From assembly GCA_943788865.1 (NCBI GenBank), contig CALSRX010000005.1:310001-374000 (forward strand): 64,000 bases of DNA. The letters are read 5' to 3'. The number at the start of each line of letters is the position of its first letter. The stretch's first letter is position 1. The position numbers and the translations under genes are program-made. Below are positions 53,463 through 61,582 of the stretch, one piece after another. The notes under the pieces are model-generated. The model did no database searches, was not told where the DNA came from, and saw nothing but the letters and a program-made list of their open reading frames with translations. This stretch comes from an uncultured Polaribacter sp. (lineage in GTDB: Bacteria; Bacteroidota; Bacteroidia; Flavobacteriales; Flavobacteriaceae).

Positions 53463-54290
53463 TTAACAAACCTGCGGCTTCCACCAAACTATAAAGAATT
53501 TAGAAATCTCTCCGTTTGGCTGTTTCATCCAACAAAGTGGAGCTGTTTTATGATGCAATATTTCAGAAACTTGGTTTTCAAAAGAACTATAATTTAACCA
53601 ATCAACATTTGAGTTTGGTCCAAGCAACCAATCAATTTTTTTAGGAATGTAAAACTTACAGTCTGAAAAGAGTTTTAATTCTTTCTGATTGATGTAAAAA
53701 CCAGTAATACAATCAGAATTGAGCTGGTTAAAAACGACATTATGATTTGCCAACGGCACAAACAATTGTGCTTTAAAGAATACTTTTTGCTGAATTTTAT
53801 TGATGTCTAAATTGAGCTGTTTAAGTAATGGAATGCACTCCTTTTTATACAACAATGGCAATTGCTTGTTTTTTAACTTGTCTAATTTTTGTTGTAAAGA
53901 ATCTTTTCTGTTTGGACCAATCCAATGTTCAATTTCTGATTTTCCAATAGAAGAATCATAGAGGTAAAACTTATAAACGATTTCTAAATGAACAGGAGAG
54001 TGGTTTTTTAACAACAAACAATCGATTTCGCCTACAGTAATTTTATCATTTTGAATTTGAATGTTTTCTTTTAAAATTTTTATCTCCTTACATTGTTGCA
54101 AATAGCAAGAAACAAAAGATTCCACACGCTTGCCTAATCTTGGATTTTGAGTAATGTGTCCTTCAAATAGAGTAGTAGGTGGACTTGGTAAAGAGAGTTG
54201 TTCTAATCCCTCTAAAATAGTTGCCCATAGCAAAGAAGTATTTAAAAACCCTTGGTATTGTTGCTGTATGTTTTTGGTGTTAAAATCCAT
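53463..54290 (-). CDS. DUF1853 family protein
   Basis: I chose ATG 54288-54290 (MDFNTKNIQQQYQGFLNT), two codons inside the longest frame. The 275 residues have DUF1853 features: NPRLGKRVESFVSCYLQQ, TVGEIDCLLL, PVHLEIVYKFYLYDSS, EHWIGPNRKDSLQQKLDKLK and the closing FIVWWKPQVC. The E-x-D..E-x-K arrangement (GEIDCLLL, LEIVYKF) looks like a PD-(D/E)xK nuclease core, an inference. It diverges from the TIGR02453 gene. Confidence 0.85.
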   Translation of the reverse strand: MDFNTKNIQQQYQGFLNTSLLWATILEGLEQLSLPSPPTTLFEGHITQNPRLGKRVESFVSCYLQQCKEIKILKENIQIQNDKITVGEIDCLLLKNHSPVHLEIVYKFYLYDSSIGKSEIEHWIGPNRKDSLQQKLDKLKNKQLPLLYKKECIPLLKQLNLDINKIQQKVFFKAQLFVPLANHNVVFNQLNSDCITGFYINQKELKLFSDCKFYIPKKIDWLLGPNSNVDWLNYSSFENQVSEILHHKTAPLCWMKQPNGEISKFFIVWWKPQVC

Positions 54291-54348
54291 TATCAAAAAC
54301 GAAAATAGGCATAACTTTTTGTATATTGAAACACTAAATTTTTATTTC

Positions 54349-55020
54349 ATGCAATTTGACAAATCGGCCTTCCAATTCTTAACAGATTTAAAGAAAAACA
54401 ACAACAGAGATTGGTTTACAGAACGTAAAGATATTTTTAAAGAACATCAAAATCATGCAAAAGAGTTCTATGCAGCTATTAGAGAAAACTTAGAAAGACA
54501 TGACGAAATAGACCAATTTAAACTCTTTAGAATCTACAGAGATGTGCGTTTTTCTAAAGATAAAACACCTTATCAACTCCATTTTGCAGGCTCATTTTCT
54601 AGAACAGGAGCCCACTTAAGAGGTGGCTATTATTTGCGAATTAGACCAGGAGAAAGTTTTTTAGCGGGTGGTTTTTGGGAACCAAACAAAGAAGATTTAC
54701 AACGTATCCGAAAAGAAATAGAATTAGATGCTACCGAGTTTAGAGACATACTAAAAGATAAAAATTTTAATAGATACTTTGGTGATAATTTTCAGGGAGA
54801 AGAATTAAAATCTGCACCTCGCGGATTTGACAAAGAGCACCCAGATGTAGATTTATTGCGCAAAAAAGGGTACATCGCTGTGCGTAATTTTACGGATAAT
54901 GAAGTGTTAAGTCCAAATTTTTTAGAAGAAATAGATCATAGTTACAAAGCCTTAAGACCTTTCTTTAATTTGTTTAGTGATGTGTTAACCACTAATTTGA
55001 ATGGAGAGTCGTTGATTTAA
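54349..55020 (+). CDS. TIGR02453 / DUF2461 family protein
   Basis: I chose ATG 54349 because the upstream extension is antisense to the neighbouring gene. The 223 residues begin FDKSAFQFLTDLKKNNNRDW and contain FKLFRIYRDVRFSKDKTPYQ, GGYYLRIRPGESFLAGGFWE and FDKEHPDVDLLRKKGYIAV, the family's conserved blocks. The function is unknown. Confidence 0.92.
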   Translation: MQFDKSAFQFLTDLKKNNNRDWFTERKDIFKEHQNHAKEFYAAIRENLERHDEIDQFKLFRIYRDVRFSKDKTPYQLHFAGSFSRTGAHLRGGYYLRIRPGESFLAGGFWEPNKEDLQRIRKEIELDATEFRDILKDKNFNRYFGDNFQGEELKSAPRGFDKEHPDVDLLRKKGYIAVRNFTDNEVLSPNFLEEIDHSYKALRPFFNLFSDVLTTNLNGESLI

Positions 55021-55072
55021 CGTGTTTCTTTAGTTTGTATTAAATTTAGCAAATAAATCACAGATAGAAAGT

Positions 55073-55094
55073 GCCTGTCTGCCGACAGACAGGC
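55073..55094. repeat. Perfect 22-bp palindrome
   Basis: GCCTGTCTG CCGA CAGACAGGC, with ACTTTCGAAAGT eight bases later (55102-55113). It lies in the 423-base gap after the TIGR02453 gene and belongs with the GGCAG-type palindromes at 53.35 kb. Confidence 0.7.
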
Positions 55095-55132
55095 GCGAAG
55101 ACTTTCGAAAGTAGGCTTTAACTAGCAATTAA

Positions 55133-55267
55133 TTATACACCGTGTTGTAAATTGTTGTTTAATTCCCAATCCTCCATAGATTTTGTTTTTTCCTCCTCAT
55201 TCATTTTATCATTCATTCTTTTTATATGATTTACACTTAAAATTTTGAAAGGGTCAATGAAATTCAT
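55133..55267 (-). CDS. Possible 44-residue small protein
   Basis: The open frame begins MNFIDPFKILSVNHIKRMND and ends EDWELNNNLQHGV, strongly charged with acidic and lysine-rich middle. No promoter of the TAnnTTTG type was found upstream and I recognise no family. It may be a real small gene or chance; it is the only open frame in the 55021-55443 gap with protein-like composition on this strand. Confidence 0.35.
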   Translation of the reverse strand: MNFIDPFKILSVNHIKRMNDKMNEEEKTKSMEDWELNNNLQHGV

Positions 55268-55443
55268 ATGTTTTGTACTACTAATACTTATGTTATATAA
55301 TTATATTTTATGACGTTATCCCGTTTCTTTTTTCCGGATAACAGGAACTTTTGGTCATTTTATTTGCAAAGCAAGAGACTAAAAATAGAAAATAGTGGCC
55401 TTCGGTTTTCTAAAATGGTTAAACCTTTTTTCAATATTCTCTT

Positions 55444-57033
55444 TTATCTTGTTTTATTAGGTTGAAATGAAAGGTTTAAACGTTGTATTTTCGGGCTTTT
55501 TTCTGGCGTTAGCGTAAAGAAAATACGTATAACACCATTTGCTGTGTGTATGTTAAAACTTCCTCTTAATTGGTTTAAAGGTTCTATAACTGTTGTCTTT
55601 TTAATAGCACCTGCTTTTTTTAGGACTGTTTCTGTTTCAGAAATACGAACCTTACGTGCTTTATCTAAATAGAAATTTTCTGCTAAGATTGTTTTTTCTA
55701 GCGCTGGATTCCAATGCTGAATCAATTCTACAATTTGTTTTTGTCTTTGTATTAAAATAGCTGAAGCAGGTAGTTTTCTAGGCTGTAAGTCGAGTTTGTC
55801 AAACAAGAGTTCTCTAATTGTAGCACTAGGATAGGCAGAAGTATAGGTAAGATTACAGAAAGCCATAATTCCAACTCCATATTCAGGATAAAAACGATAA
55901 TCGCTTCCAAATCCTGGAAGCGCACCTCCATGTCCAACTTGTTTTAAACCATTGCAATAGGTAGCTGTGCTCAATCCAAAACCATAGCCATACATAATCG
56001 GACAAGGATTGCCGTTGGCATCAGTAGCTTTTGCAGACAGTCTTGAAAATTGTGCGGTTTGCATTTCTCGTAATGAACTTCTTTTTATCGGCCCGGTTTC
56101 ATCATCATTCCTAGAAGGCCAAGCAGAAAGATGAAAACTCACATACTTGCTAAAATCTTCTATGGTAGTTATCAGTCCTCCCATAGCACCATACGCACCA
56201 TCGTGCAACATCGGTTCTAATTTCCATTGTTTGTCTTCCCAACGGTAGCCTAAAACCAATTTTTCTTTCGGAACATTGTCTATTTCCCAATAGGTATTTT
56301 TCATTCCTAACGGGTCAAAAATAGTTTTCTTTATAAATTCTTGAAAAGGCATGCCAGAAACTCTAGAAACAATATTTCCTAAAAGTGCATATCCGGTATT
56401 GCTATATTCATATCCATGTGAAGTAGGGTTGGAGAAAGAAACATCATTGGCAATCAAATCGAGTAACATTTTTGTTGATTCGTTCAGTTGACGGTCGCCC
56501 CACGGATTGTCTTCTGGAAAACCCGCAGTCATGGTTAGTAAGTTTTCAATGGTAATGATTGAGGCATCTTTGGTGAGGTATTTGAGTTTTGCCATTTCTG
56601 GGATGTACTTGCTTGCAGGATCACTCAATGCCAATTTTCCGTCGTCTTTCAATTTGATAATTGCCATTGCTGTAAAACTTTTGGTCATTGATGCAATTCT
56701 AAAATCTGATAGAGGAGTAGCGGGCGTTTTTTTCTCAAGATTTATATATCCTGTGGATGATGCAATCACCAATTGATTGTCTACCACAATACCATATGCA
56801 ATACCTGGTATGTTGTTTTTCTTGGCGTGTGCCTCTATTAATTGTTGCAATTCTGGAGCCAACTTCTGAATCTTTTCTATACGATTGTCATTTTCAAAAA
56901 CAGGTGCTTTGTAGGAAGTTGTATATGGATGAGAAGAGTCATCGCTTTTTTTATCTGTTGTTTGCTTTGGAGTACACGAAAACAAAATCGTTGCAATAAA
57001 AAGGTACAAAAAATTAGAATAATTGTATTTCAT
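55444..57033 (-). CDS. Class C beta-lactamase-like serine hydrolase lipoprotein
   Basis: The 529 residues carry a lipobox (LFIATILFSC). The active-site motifs are SMTK (nucleophile Ser, Lys) in DFRIASMTKSFTAMAIIKL, YSNTGYALLG (YxN) and GHGGALPGFGSDY (HGG in place of KTG). This is the penicillin-binding-like serine hydrolase family, which includes peptidases, esterases and amidases. The C-terminal about 130 residues form a separate beta-rich domain (RGSFNIHTANGVIRIFFTLT). Anchored in the envelope. Antibiotic resistance should not be inferred. Confidence 0.9.
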   Translation of the reverse strand: MKYNYSNFLYLFIATILFSCTPKQTTDKKSDDSSHPYTTSYKAPVFENDNRIEKIQKLAPELQQLIEAHAKKNNIPGIAYGIVVDNQLVIASSTGYINLEKKTPATPLSDFRIASMTKSFTAMAIIKLKDDGKLALSDPASKYIPEMAKLKYLTKDASIITIENLLTMTAGFPEDNPWGDRQLNESTKMLLDLIANDVSFSNPTSHGYEYSNTGYALLGNIVSRVSGMPFQEFIKKTIFDPLGMKNTYWEIDNVPKEKLVLGYRWEDKQWKLEPMLHDGAYGAMGGLITTIEDFSKYVSFHLSAWPSRNDDETGPIKRSSLREMQTAQFSRLSAKATDANGNPCPIMYGYGFGLSTATYCNGLKQVGHGGALPGFGSDYRFYPEYGVGIMAFCNLTYTSAYPSATIRELLFDKLDLQPRKLPASAILIQRQKQIVELIQHWNPALEKTILAENFYLDKARKVRISETETVLKKAGAIKKTTVIEPLNQLRGSFNIHTANGVIRIFFTLTPEKSPKIQRLNLSFQPNKTR

Positions 57034-57056
57034 AATACATGTTTAAAAATTGAGTG

Positions 57057-57227
57057 TTACTTGTCTTTTAATGCATGAAGCGCCCAAGCAATGAGTATAA
57101 AACCTACACCGCTAATTACTGGAGGTAACATTAGTTTTGGTGCATGAAAACCACCTATATAAATCATTGCAATACCCATAATTACTAATAAAATTGCTAC
57201 TGTTGATAATACGTTGTTTTTACTCAT
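57057..57227 (-). CDS. Small 56-residue membrane protein
   Basis: The product begins MSKNNVLSTVAILLVIMGIA and continues MIYIGGFHAPKLMLPPVI, GVGFILIAWALHALKDK, with two membrane spans and charged ends. It lies 23 bases upstream of the serine hydrolase on the same strand and may be co-transcribed with it. I recognise the style of small DUF-type flavobacterial membrane proteins but no specific family. Confidence 0.7.
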   Translation of the reverse strand: MSKNNVLSTVAILLVIMGIAMIYIGGFHAPKLMLPPVISGVGFILIAWALHALKDK

Positions 57228-57315
57228 GTGATTAAATTTTAAAATTATTTATTATACTTTAAATTGTTTTCTAGTTGTTGTTGGATTTAACTACTTGTAG
57301 TTTTAGCAAAACAGA

Positions 57316-57765
57316 TCATTCATTAAACAACAAACCAATAAAACCGCCTAATAAAGCATCGTGTATATTTGAGGCTCCATACGGATTGAAAGAATCTCTA
57401 TAACGGTAATTATTTTTTTGAATAAGGTAATTGTCTTGTCTTATGAAAGAATCATTATCGAGCATAAAGTTAATGATAGGATGGGTTTTACCTTGATAAA
57501 ACAGGTTAGAATTGCTATAGATAAACGTATTTCCATCATGCATATAATGATCATATACATGAGTTCCAGGATTAAAAGTAGAAAAAATGACTTCTTTTTT
57601 TGGAGATCTATTTTTGAAATTAAAATTAAAGCTGGGTGTTGTATATATTGAAGTATTTGAAGCAAATAACCTGTGCTTGGTAGACAAAGAGTCTTTTAAT
57701 TGCGCGCACAAAGAACTACTTATTGAGATACATAAAAAAAAGAATAGAAACTTTATCTTGTTCAT
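57316..57765 (-). CDS. Hypothetical secreted protein
   Basis: I chose ATG 57763-57765 for its clean signal peptide (MNKIKFLFFFLCISISSSLC, then AQ). The 149-residue product is rich in Asn, Ser, Tyr and aromatic residues (PSFNFNFKNRSPKKEVIFST; NTFIYSNSNLFYQGKTHPII) and ends with a small hydrophobic segment (HDALLGGFIGLLFNE). No family was recognised. Location is probably periplasm or outer membrane. Confidence 0.65.
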   Translation of the reverse strand: MNKIKFLFFFLCISISSSLCAQLKDSLSTKHRLFASNTSIYTTPSFNFNFKNRSPKKEVIFSTFNPGTHVYDHYMHDGNTFIYSNSNLFYQGKTHPIINFMLDNDSFIRQDNYLIQKNNYRYRDSFNPYGASNIHDALLGGFIGLLFNE

Positions 57766-57883
57766 CACTACAACTTTAAACACCTAAGTTAGTAATTTTT
57801 TCATTAAGTAAGTTTAAATTGTAATGGTTAAATATTTTATTGCTGTATTTAACAATCGTTGGACAAAGAATTAGTATCAAAAC

Positions 57884-57913
57884 AAAAAAGCGAACAGAAA
57901 TCTGTTCGCTTTT
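57884..57913 (-). terminator. Terminator of the 57939 gene
   Basis: On minus AAAAGCGAACAGA / TCTGTTCGCTTTT with a 3-nt loop is followed by TTGTTTTG. Confidence 0.85.
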
Positions 57914-57938
57914 ATATATCAATTAATCTAAATAAATT

Positions 57939-58616
57939 TTATTTCGCTTCTGAAACTCTCAATCCATTTTTAAGGATAACAGCACCCATTACTACTAACC
58001 ATATTGCTTTAATATGGAATAGTGGTTTGTAGGTTTCGTAGTATTCTGGAATCCCTAATATAATTCCCATTGCAGCAGCTCCTAAAAGAATTGTAAACCA
58101 AGAAACACCTTTGTTTATAACATTTCCTTTTAAAAATCCTGTTCCTAACAATACCAATCCAACTCCAGAAAAGATACGTCCAAAACGTACAAAACAAGTT
58201 ACATATTGATTGGTAAATAAAATGCCATCCATAAACGTTTGAATTTCTTCAGCAGTTTTACCAGCAGTTTTTCCAACTCCCCAAGCACCATAATTATAAT
58301 AAAATGCAGCAGCTATTGCAATAGTAAAGGTACCAACTACAAGCATACCTATACCTGGCATTACAATAATTCGATGTGTAGAATTAAAGAGCACTGTCCA
58401 TAGTGCAAATAATGCAATACCCATGGTTACCCAACCAAATATGTGAAATCTAAACATCCATATCCAGTACCAAACACTTTCTCCGATAGTGGTAAAATCT
58501 GAGGCAACAATATATTCGCCTATATGATGAGGAGATAATATCCATCCTCCCCAAAGTAATACAGCAGCAATAATAAATGCCCAGCCTGTAAATTTAGTTT
58601 CAAAATCTTTTTTCAT
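57939..58616 (-). CDS. Six-span membrane protein, unknown
   Basis: The 225 residues have about six membrane segments and several conserved-looking histidine/tryptophan positions: GWILSPHHIGEYIVA, SVWYWIWMFRFHIFGWVTMG and PLFHIKAIWLVVMGAVILKN. Membrane histidines of this kind are seen in heme or quinone proteins, but no named family is certain. The upstream region carries a CRP/FNR-geometry palindrome about 42 bases before a weak -7-like TATTTTTA, suggesting activation by such a regulator. Confidence 0.75.
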   Translation of the reverse strand: MKKDFETKFTGWAFIIAAVLLWGGWILSPHHIGEYIVASDFTTIGESVWYWIWMFRFHIFGWVTMGIALFALWTVLFNSTHRIIVMPGIGMLVVGTFTIAIAAAFYYNYGAWGVGKTAGKTAEEIQTFMDGILFTNQYVTCFVRFGRIFSGVGLVLLGTGFLKGNVINKGVSWFTILLGAAAMGIILGIPEYYETYKPLFHIKAIWLVVMGAVILKNGLRVSEAK

Positions 58617-58672
58617 TATATTAAGTTATTAGTTAGAAAGTTGTAAAAATATCAAACAGAAAAGAAGTAGTG

Positions 58673-58688
58673 TGTAACATTTGTTACA
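58673..58688. promoter_or_regulatory. CRP/FNR-type palindromic operator
   Basis: TGTAACATTTGTTACA is a perfect 6-4-6 palindrome (TGTAA N6 TTACA), within a longer imperfect dyad TAGTG...TACTA. It sits between divergent genes. The 16-bp spacing fits the CRP/FNR superfamily; the regulator is not in the window. Confidence 0.6.
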
Positions 58689-58702
58689 TTACTACTTTTG
58701 CT

Positions 58703-58732
58703 TTGTTGGAATTCATGTTTTTGGTACATTTG
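58703..58732 (+). promoter_or_regulatory. Promoter of thioesterase gene
   Basis: TTG at 58703-58705, 19 bases, then TACATTTG at 58725-58732, which is 15 bases before ATG 58748. Confidence 0.65.
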
Positions 58733-58747
58733 TTTAAAATTTATAAG

Positions 58748-59152
58748 ATGCCAAATCAATCCAATGTATTTACCTATCAACATGTGGTTACCAAAAACGA
58801 AATTGATACTTTAAACCACGTAAACAACGTAGTCTATGTGCAATGGATACAAGACATTTCAACCAAACACTGGAACGATTTAACAAAGGATAGTCCAGAA
58901 ATTGATTTTGTTTGGGTGGTAACCAGACATGAAATTGATTATAAAGGGCAAGCCTTATTAGGAGATACGATTACCTTTAAAACTTGGGTAGGAGAGACCA
59001 AAGGAGTAACTTCTGTACGTCATGTAGAAATTTTAAAAGGAACGGTTTTATTGGTAAAAGCACAAACAGTTTGGTGCATGTTGCATGCAAAAACGCTAAA
59101 GCCTGCAAGAATAACAGAAAGTGTTTTAAAAATATTAGAAGCTAGTAAATAA
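58748..59152 (+). CDS. Hotdog-fold acyl-CoA thioesterase (4HBT family)
   Basis: I chose ATG 58748, behind a consensus promoter; the longer frame includes that promoter. The 134-residue product has a single hotdog domain with DTLNHVNNVVYVQWIQDIST (the DxxNHVNN active-site region of YbgC-like thioesterases), VVTRHEIDYKGQALLGDTIT and HVEILKGTVLLVKAQTVWCM. It hydrolyses acyl-CoA or acyl-ACP; chain length is unknown. Confidence 0.88.
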   Translation: MPNQSNVFTYQHVVTKNEIDTLNHVNNVVYVQWIQDISTKHWNDLTKDSPEIDFVWVVTRHEIDYKGQALLGDTITFKTWVGETKGVTSVRHVEILKGTVLLVKAQTVWCMLHAKTLKPARITESVLKILEASK

Positions 59153-59155
59153 GCG

Positions 59156-59163
59156 TACATTTG
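59156..59163 (+). promoter_or_regulatory. -7 box for DEAD helicase gene
   Basis: TACATTTG lies immediately after the thioesterase stop and 18 bases before ATG 59182. Confidence 0.55.
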
Positions 59164-59181
59164 CACTTTCAAATTAAGCAT

Positions 59182-60300
59182 ATGTCAACATTTAGAGATT
59201 TAGGAGTTCGTAAAGAGTTTATCGATTCATTGAAAGAATTGAATATTATTACTCCATCAGATATTCAAGAAAAAACAATCCCGGTTTTATTAAAATCTGA
59301 AAAAGATTTTGTTGGATTGGCACAAACAGGAACCGGGAAAACAGTAGCTTTTGGATTGCCTATTTTACATAAAATAGATCCATCTGATGATTCTGTACAA
59401 GCACTAATCTTGTCGCCAACAAGAGAATTGGTTCAACAAATAAAAAAGCAACTCTTTAAGTTTACCAAACATTCACAAGACAAAATTTTTGTTGAAGCGG
59501 TGTATGGTGGTGAAAAAATTGATAGACAAATCAATAATTTAAAAAGAACAACACATGTTATTGTTGCAACTCCAGGGAGATTGATTGATTTGATTGAAAG
59601 AGGAGAGGTAAACCTTAAAAATGTTAAAAACGTAGTCTTAGATGAAGCTGATGAGATGTTAAGCATGGGCTTTAAGCAAGATTTAAATAGAATTTTAAAA
59701 TACACAAGCGGAATAGGAAATGTGTGGTTATTTTCTGCGACAATGCCCGATGAGATTCAAAAAATCATCAAAAAATATATGAGTCCGAATGCGGTACGTG
59801 TTTCTGTAAATCCGAATAGTTTGGTAAACGAAAACATAACGCATCAGTATATAAAAACAACCATCAAAGAAAAAACCGAGTTGATTGTTTCTTTTCTAGA
59901 AAAAAGACCCAACGATAGAGGGATTATTTTTTGTAGAACCAAAGCCGGAACACAAAACTTAACTGCTCAGTTAAAAGAAGAAGGTTTTGCTGTAGAGGCT
60001 CTAGAAGGAAATATGCAGCAAAAAGAAAGAGACAAAGCTATGCGTGCTTTTAAAAATGGCAGTATTCAATGTTTAATTTCTACCGATGTTTCTGCACGTG
60101 GAATTGATGTAAACAATTTAGCTTTTGTATTGCATCATCAATTACCTGATCAATTAGAGTACTACACGCATAGAAGTGGAAGAACTGCTAGAGCTGGTAA
60201 AACTGGATTTTCTCTAGCCTTTATATTGCCTTATGAGTTAGAAGAAATTCATAAAATTCAGAAAGAATTAGGAATAAAATTTACAGAGATTTCATTTTAA
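59182..60300 (+). CDS. DEAD-box ATP-dependent RNA helicase
   Basis: I chose ATG 59182 (MSTFRDLGVRKEFIDSLKEL), behind the -7 box. The 372 residues cover the complete helicase core: Q-motif ITPSDIQEKTIPVL, AQTGTGKTVAFGLP (I), SPTRELVQQ (Ia), TPGRLIDL (Ib), LDEADEML (II), SATMP (III), GIIFCRTKAGTQ (IV), STDVSARGIDV (V) and HRSGRTARAG (VI). The protein ends 30 residues after motif VI with no basic C-terminal extension, unlike most RhlE/DeaD proteins. It acts in RNA remodelling (ribosome or mRNA). Confidence 0.95.
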   Translation: MSTFRDLGVRKEFIDSLKELNIITPSDIQEKTIPVLLKSEKDFVGLAQTGTGKTVAFGLPILHKIDPSDDSVQALILSPTRELVQQIKKQLFKFTKHSQDKIFVEAVYGGEKIDRQINNLKRTTHVIVATPGRLIDLIERGEVNLKNVKNVVLDEADEMLSMGFKQDLNRILKYTSGIGNVWLFSATMPDEIQKIIKKYMSPNAVRVSVNPNSLVNENITHQYIKTTIKEKTELIVSFLEKRPNDRGIIFCRTKAGTQNLTAQLKEEGFAVEALEGNMQQKERDKAMRAFKNGSIQCLISTDVSARGIDVNNLAFVLHHQLPDQLEYYTHRSGRTARAGKTGFSLAFILPYELEEIHKIQKELGIKFTEISF

Positions 60301-60301
60301 A

Positions 60302-60928
60302 ATGGACTTGATTTATGTGTTAGATATCATCGGTACATTTGCTTTTGCAATTTCTGGAGCCCTGGTAGCTTCTAATAAAAAATTTGATTTATTTGGGGTT
60401 CTTATCATTGCTTTTGTAACTGCCGTTGGAGGAGGAATGACACGTGATGTTTTAATAAATGCACATCCCATAAATTGGATTGGTGATTTAAATTATATCT
60501 GGACGATTTTAGCGGCTGTTGTTTTCACCTTTTTATTTAAAAGTAAAATCGCACCTTTAAGCAAAACCATGTTTTTATTTGATACCATCGGAATAGGTGT
60601 TTTTACCATGTTGGGAGTTCAAAAAGGATTGTCTTATAACTTGCATCCATTTATTGCAGTTGTAATGGGAATGGTTTCTTCCGTGATAGGGGGTGTTATA
60701 AGAGATGTGTTGACTAACGAAGTTCCATTAATCTTTAAAAAAGAAATTTATGCTTCTGCTTGTTTGGCTGGAGGAACTGTTTTTCTAATAACCAATTATT
60801 TTAATGCACCAGAAAGCATTCAGTTTTTTGCAACTATATTAACAGTGATAGTCATACGTTTATTGGCAGTAAAATTCCATTTACAATTACCAAAAATTAA
60901 AGACGATTTGTTCGGTAAAACCTCATAG
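60302..60928 (+). CDS. Trimeric intracellular cation channel (TRIC/UPF0126) family protein
   Basis: The 208 residues have seven membrane spans in two repeats, each with a glycine-rich kink: FVTAVGGGMTRDVLI and MVSSVIGGVIRDVLTNEVPL. The N-terminal IIGTFAFAISGALVASNKKF is the UPF0126 signature. Prokaryotic TRIC proteins conduct K+. The gene starts 1 base after the helicase stop. Confidence 0.92.
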   Translation: MDLIYVLDIIGTFAFAISGALVASNKKFDLFGVLIIAFVTAVGGGMTRDVLINAHPINWIGDLNYIWTILAAVVFTFLFKSKIAPLSKTMFLFDTIGIGVFTMLGVQKGLSYNLHPFIAVVMGMVSSVIGGVIRDVLTNEVPLIFKKEIYASACLAGGTVFLITNYFNAPESIQFFATILTVIVIRLLAVKFHLQLPKIKDDLFGKTS

Positions 60929-60933
60929 AACAT

Positions 60934-60963
60934 AAAAATCGCTCAATTTCTTAAGCGATTTTT
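60934..60963. terminator. Bidirectional terminator
   Basis: The perfect 10-bp stem AAAAATCGCT / AGCGATTTTT with a 10-nt loop lies between convergent genes; T-rich flanks lie on both sides. Confidence 0.8.
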
Positions 60964-60985
60964 ATAATTTTTTTAAATACGTATT

Positions 60986-61420
60986 TTAAGAAATCCATCC
61001 TTTTTTAGTTACATCATTAGAATACCATACTAAAAACGAGCTAAAAAGAATAATAACTATTGGCATGATTACACCTCCAGGGCCAAAAGCATCTATTCCT
61101 CCACCCATAAAAAAAGCGTAAAACATTTGGATTAAAACACCGAGTAGGGAAACTATAAAAAGGGTTTTTGATAGTTGCTTTTTAAGAAGTAAAAACACAG
61201 AAGCCAATGCGCCTCCAAAAACAGCAAAAGCAAAAGCAGCAGTAGCCCAAGCAGGAACATTATTCATATATGTTTGTTGTGCTTCTGGCAATAATGCTTT
61301 CATCTCATCAGTCATAAAAGCTTGAGAGAGGTAATTAAAAACACCCATTAAATTCCAAATTAATGCAATCACTGCAATAATCCAAAATCCGGTGTTTGGT
61401 TTGTTAGTTGAATCTGACAT
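60986..61420 (-). CDS. Four-span membrane protein, unknown
   Basis: The 144 residues have four membrane segments (FWIIAVIALIWNLMGVFNYL, PAWATAAFAFAVFGGALASV, LFIVSLLGVLIQMFYAFFMG, MPIVIILFSSFLVWYSNDVT). The first loop DEMKALLPEAQQTYMNNVPAW is typical of a small family common in Bacteroidota and proteobacteria, often called a sugar-transporter-like or DoxX-neighbour protein, but I cannot name it with certainty. Confidence 0.75.
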   Translation of the reverse strand: MSDSTNKPNTGFWIIAVIALIWNLMGVFNYLSQAFMTDEMKALLPEAQQTYMNNVPAWATAAFAFAVFGGALASVFLLLKKQLSKTLFIVSLLGVLIQMFYAFFMGGGIDAFGPGGVIMPIVIILFSSFLVWYSNDVTKKGWIS

Positions 61421-61551
61421 GCGATACTATTTTATGGTTAATAGACATGCAATATACTTAATATCTTAATAACTAGTAAATTATGGAATCTAAAATAAAA
61501 ATGAATAGATTTTTTTTAATGATTTATTCGTTAAAAACCTTAAAAACAACG

Positions 61552-61559
61552 TACTTTTG
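61552..61559 (+). promoter_or_regulatory. -7 box for SF2 helicase gene
   Basis: TACTTTTG lies 23 bases before ATG 61583. Nothing else was seen in 61421-61551. Confidence 0.55.
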
Positions 61560-61582
61560 CAACTTTCACTATAACACAACAG

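Noticed and set aside
55310..55462. A 50-codon open frame on plus starting MTLSRFFFPDNRNFW
   Set aside because: It ends antisense within the beta-lactamase-like gene, has no promoter or family match, and overlaps hairpin-rich sequence; chance is more likely.
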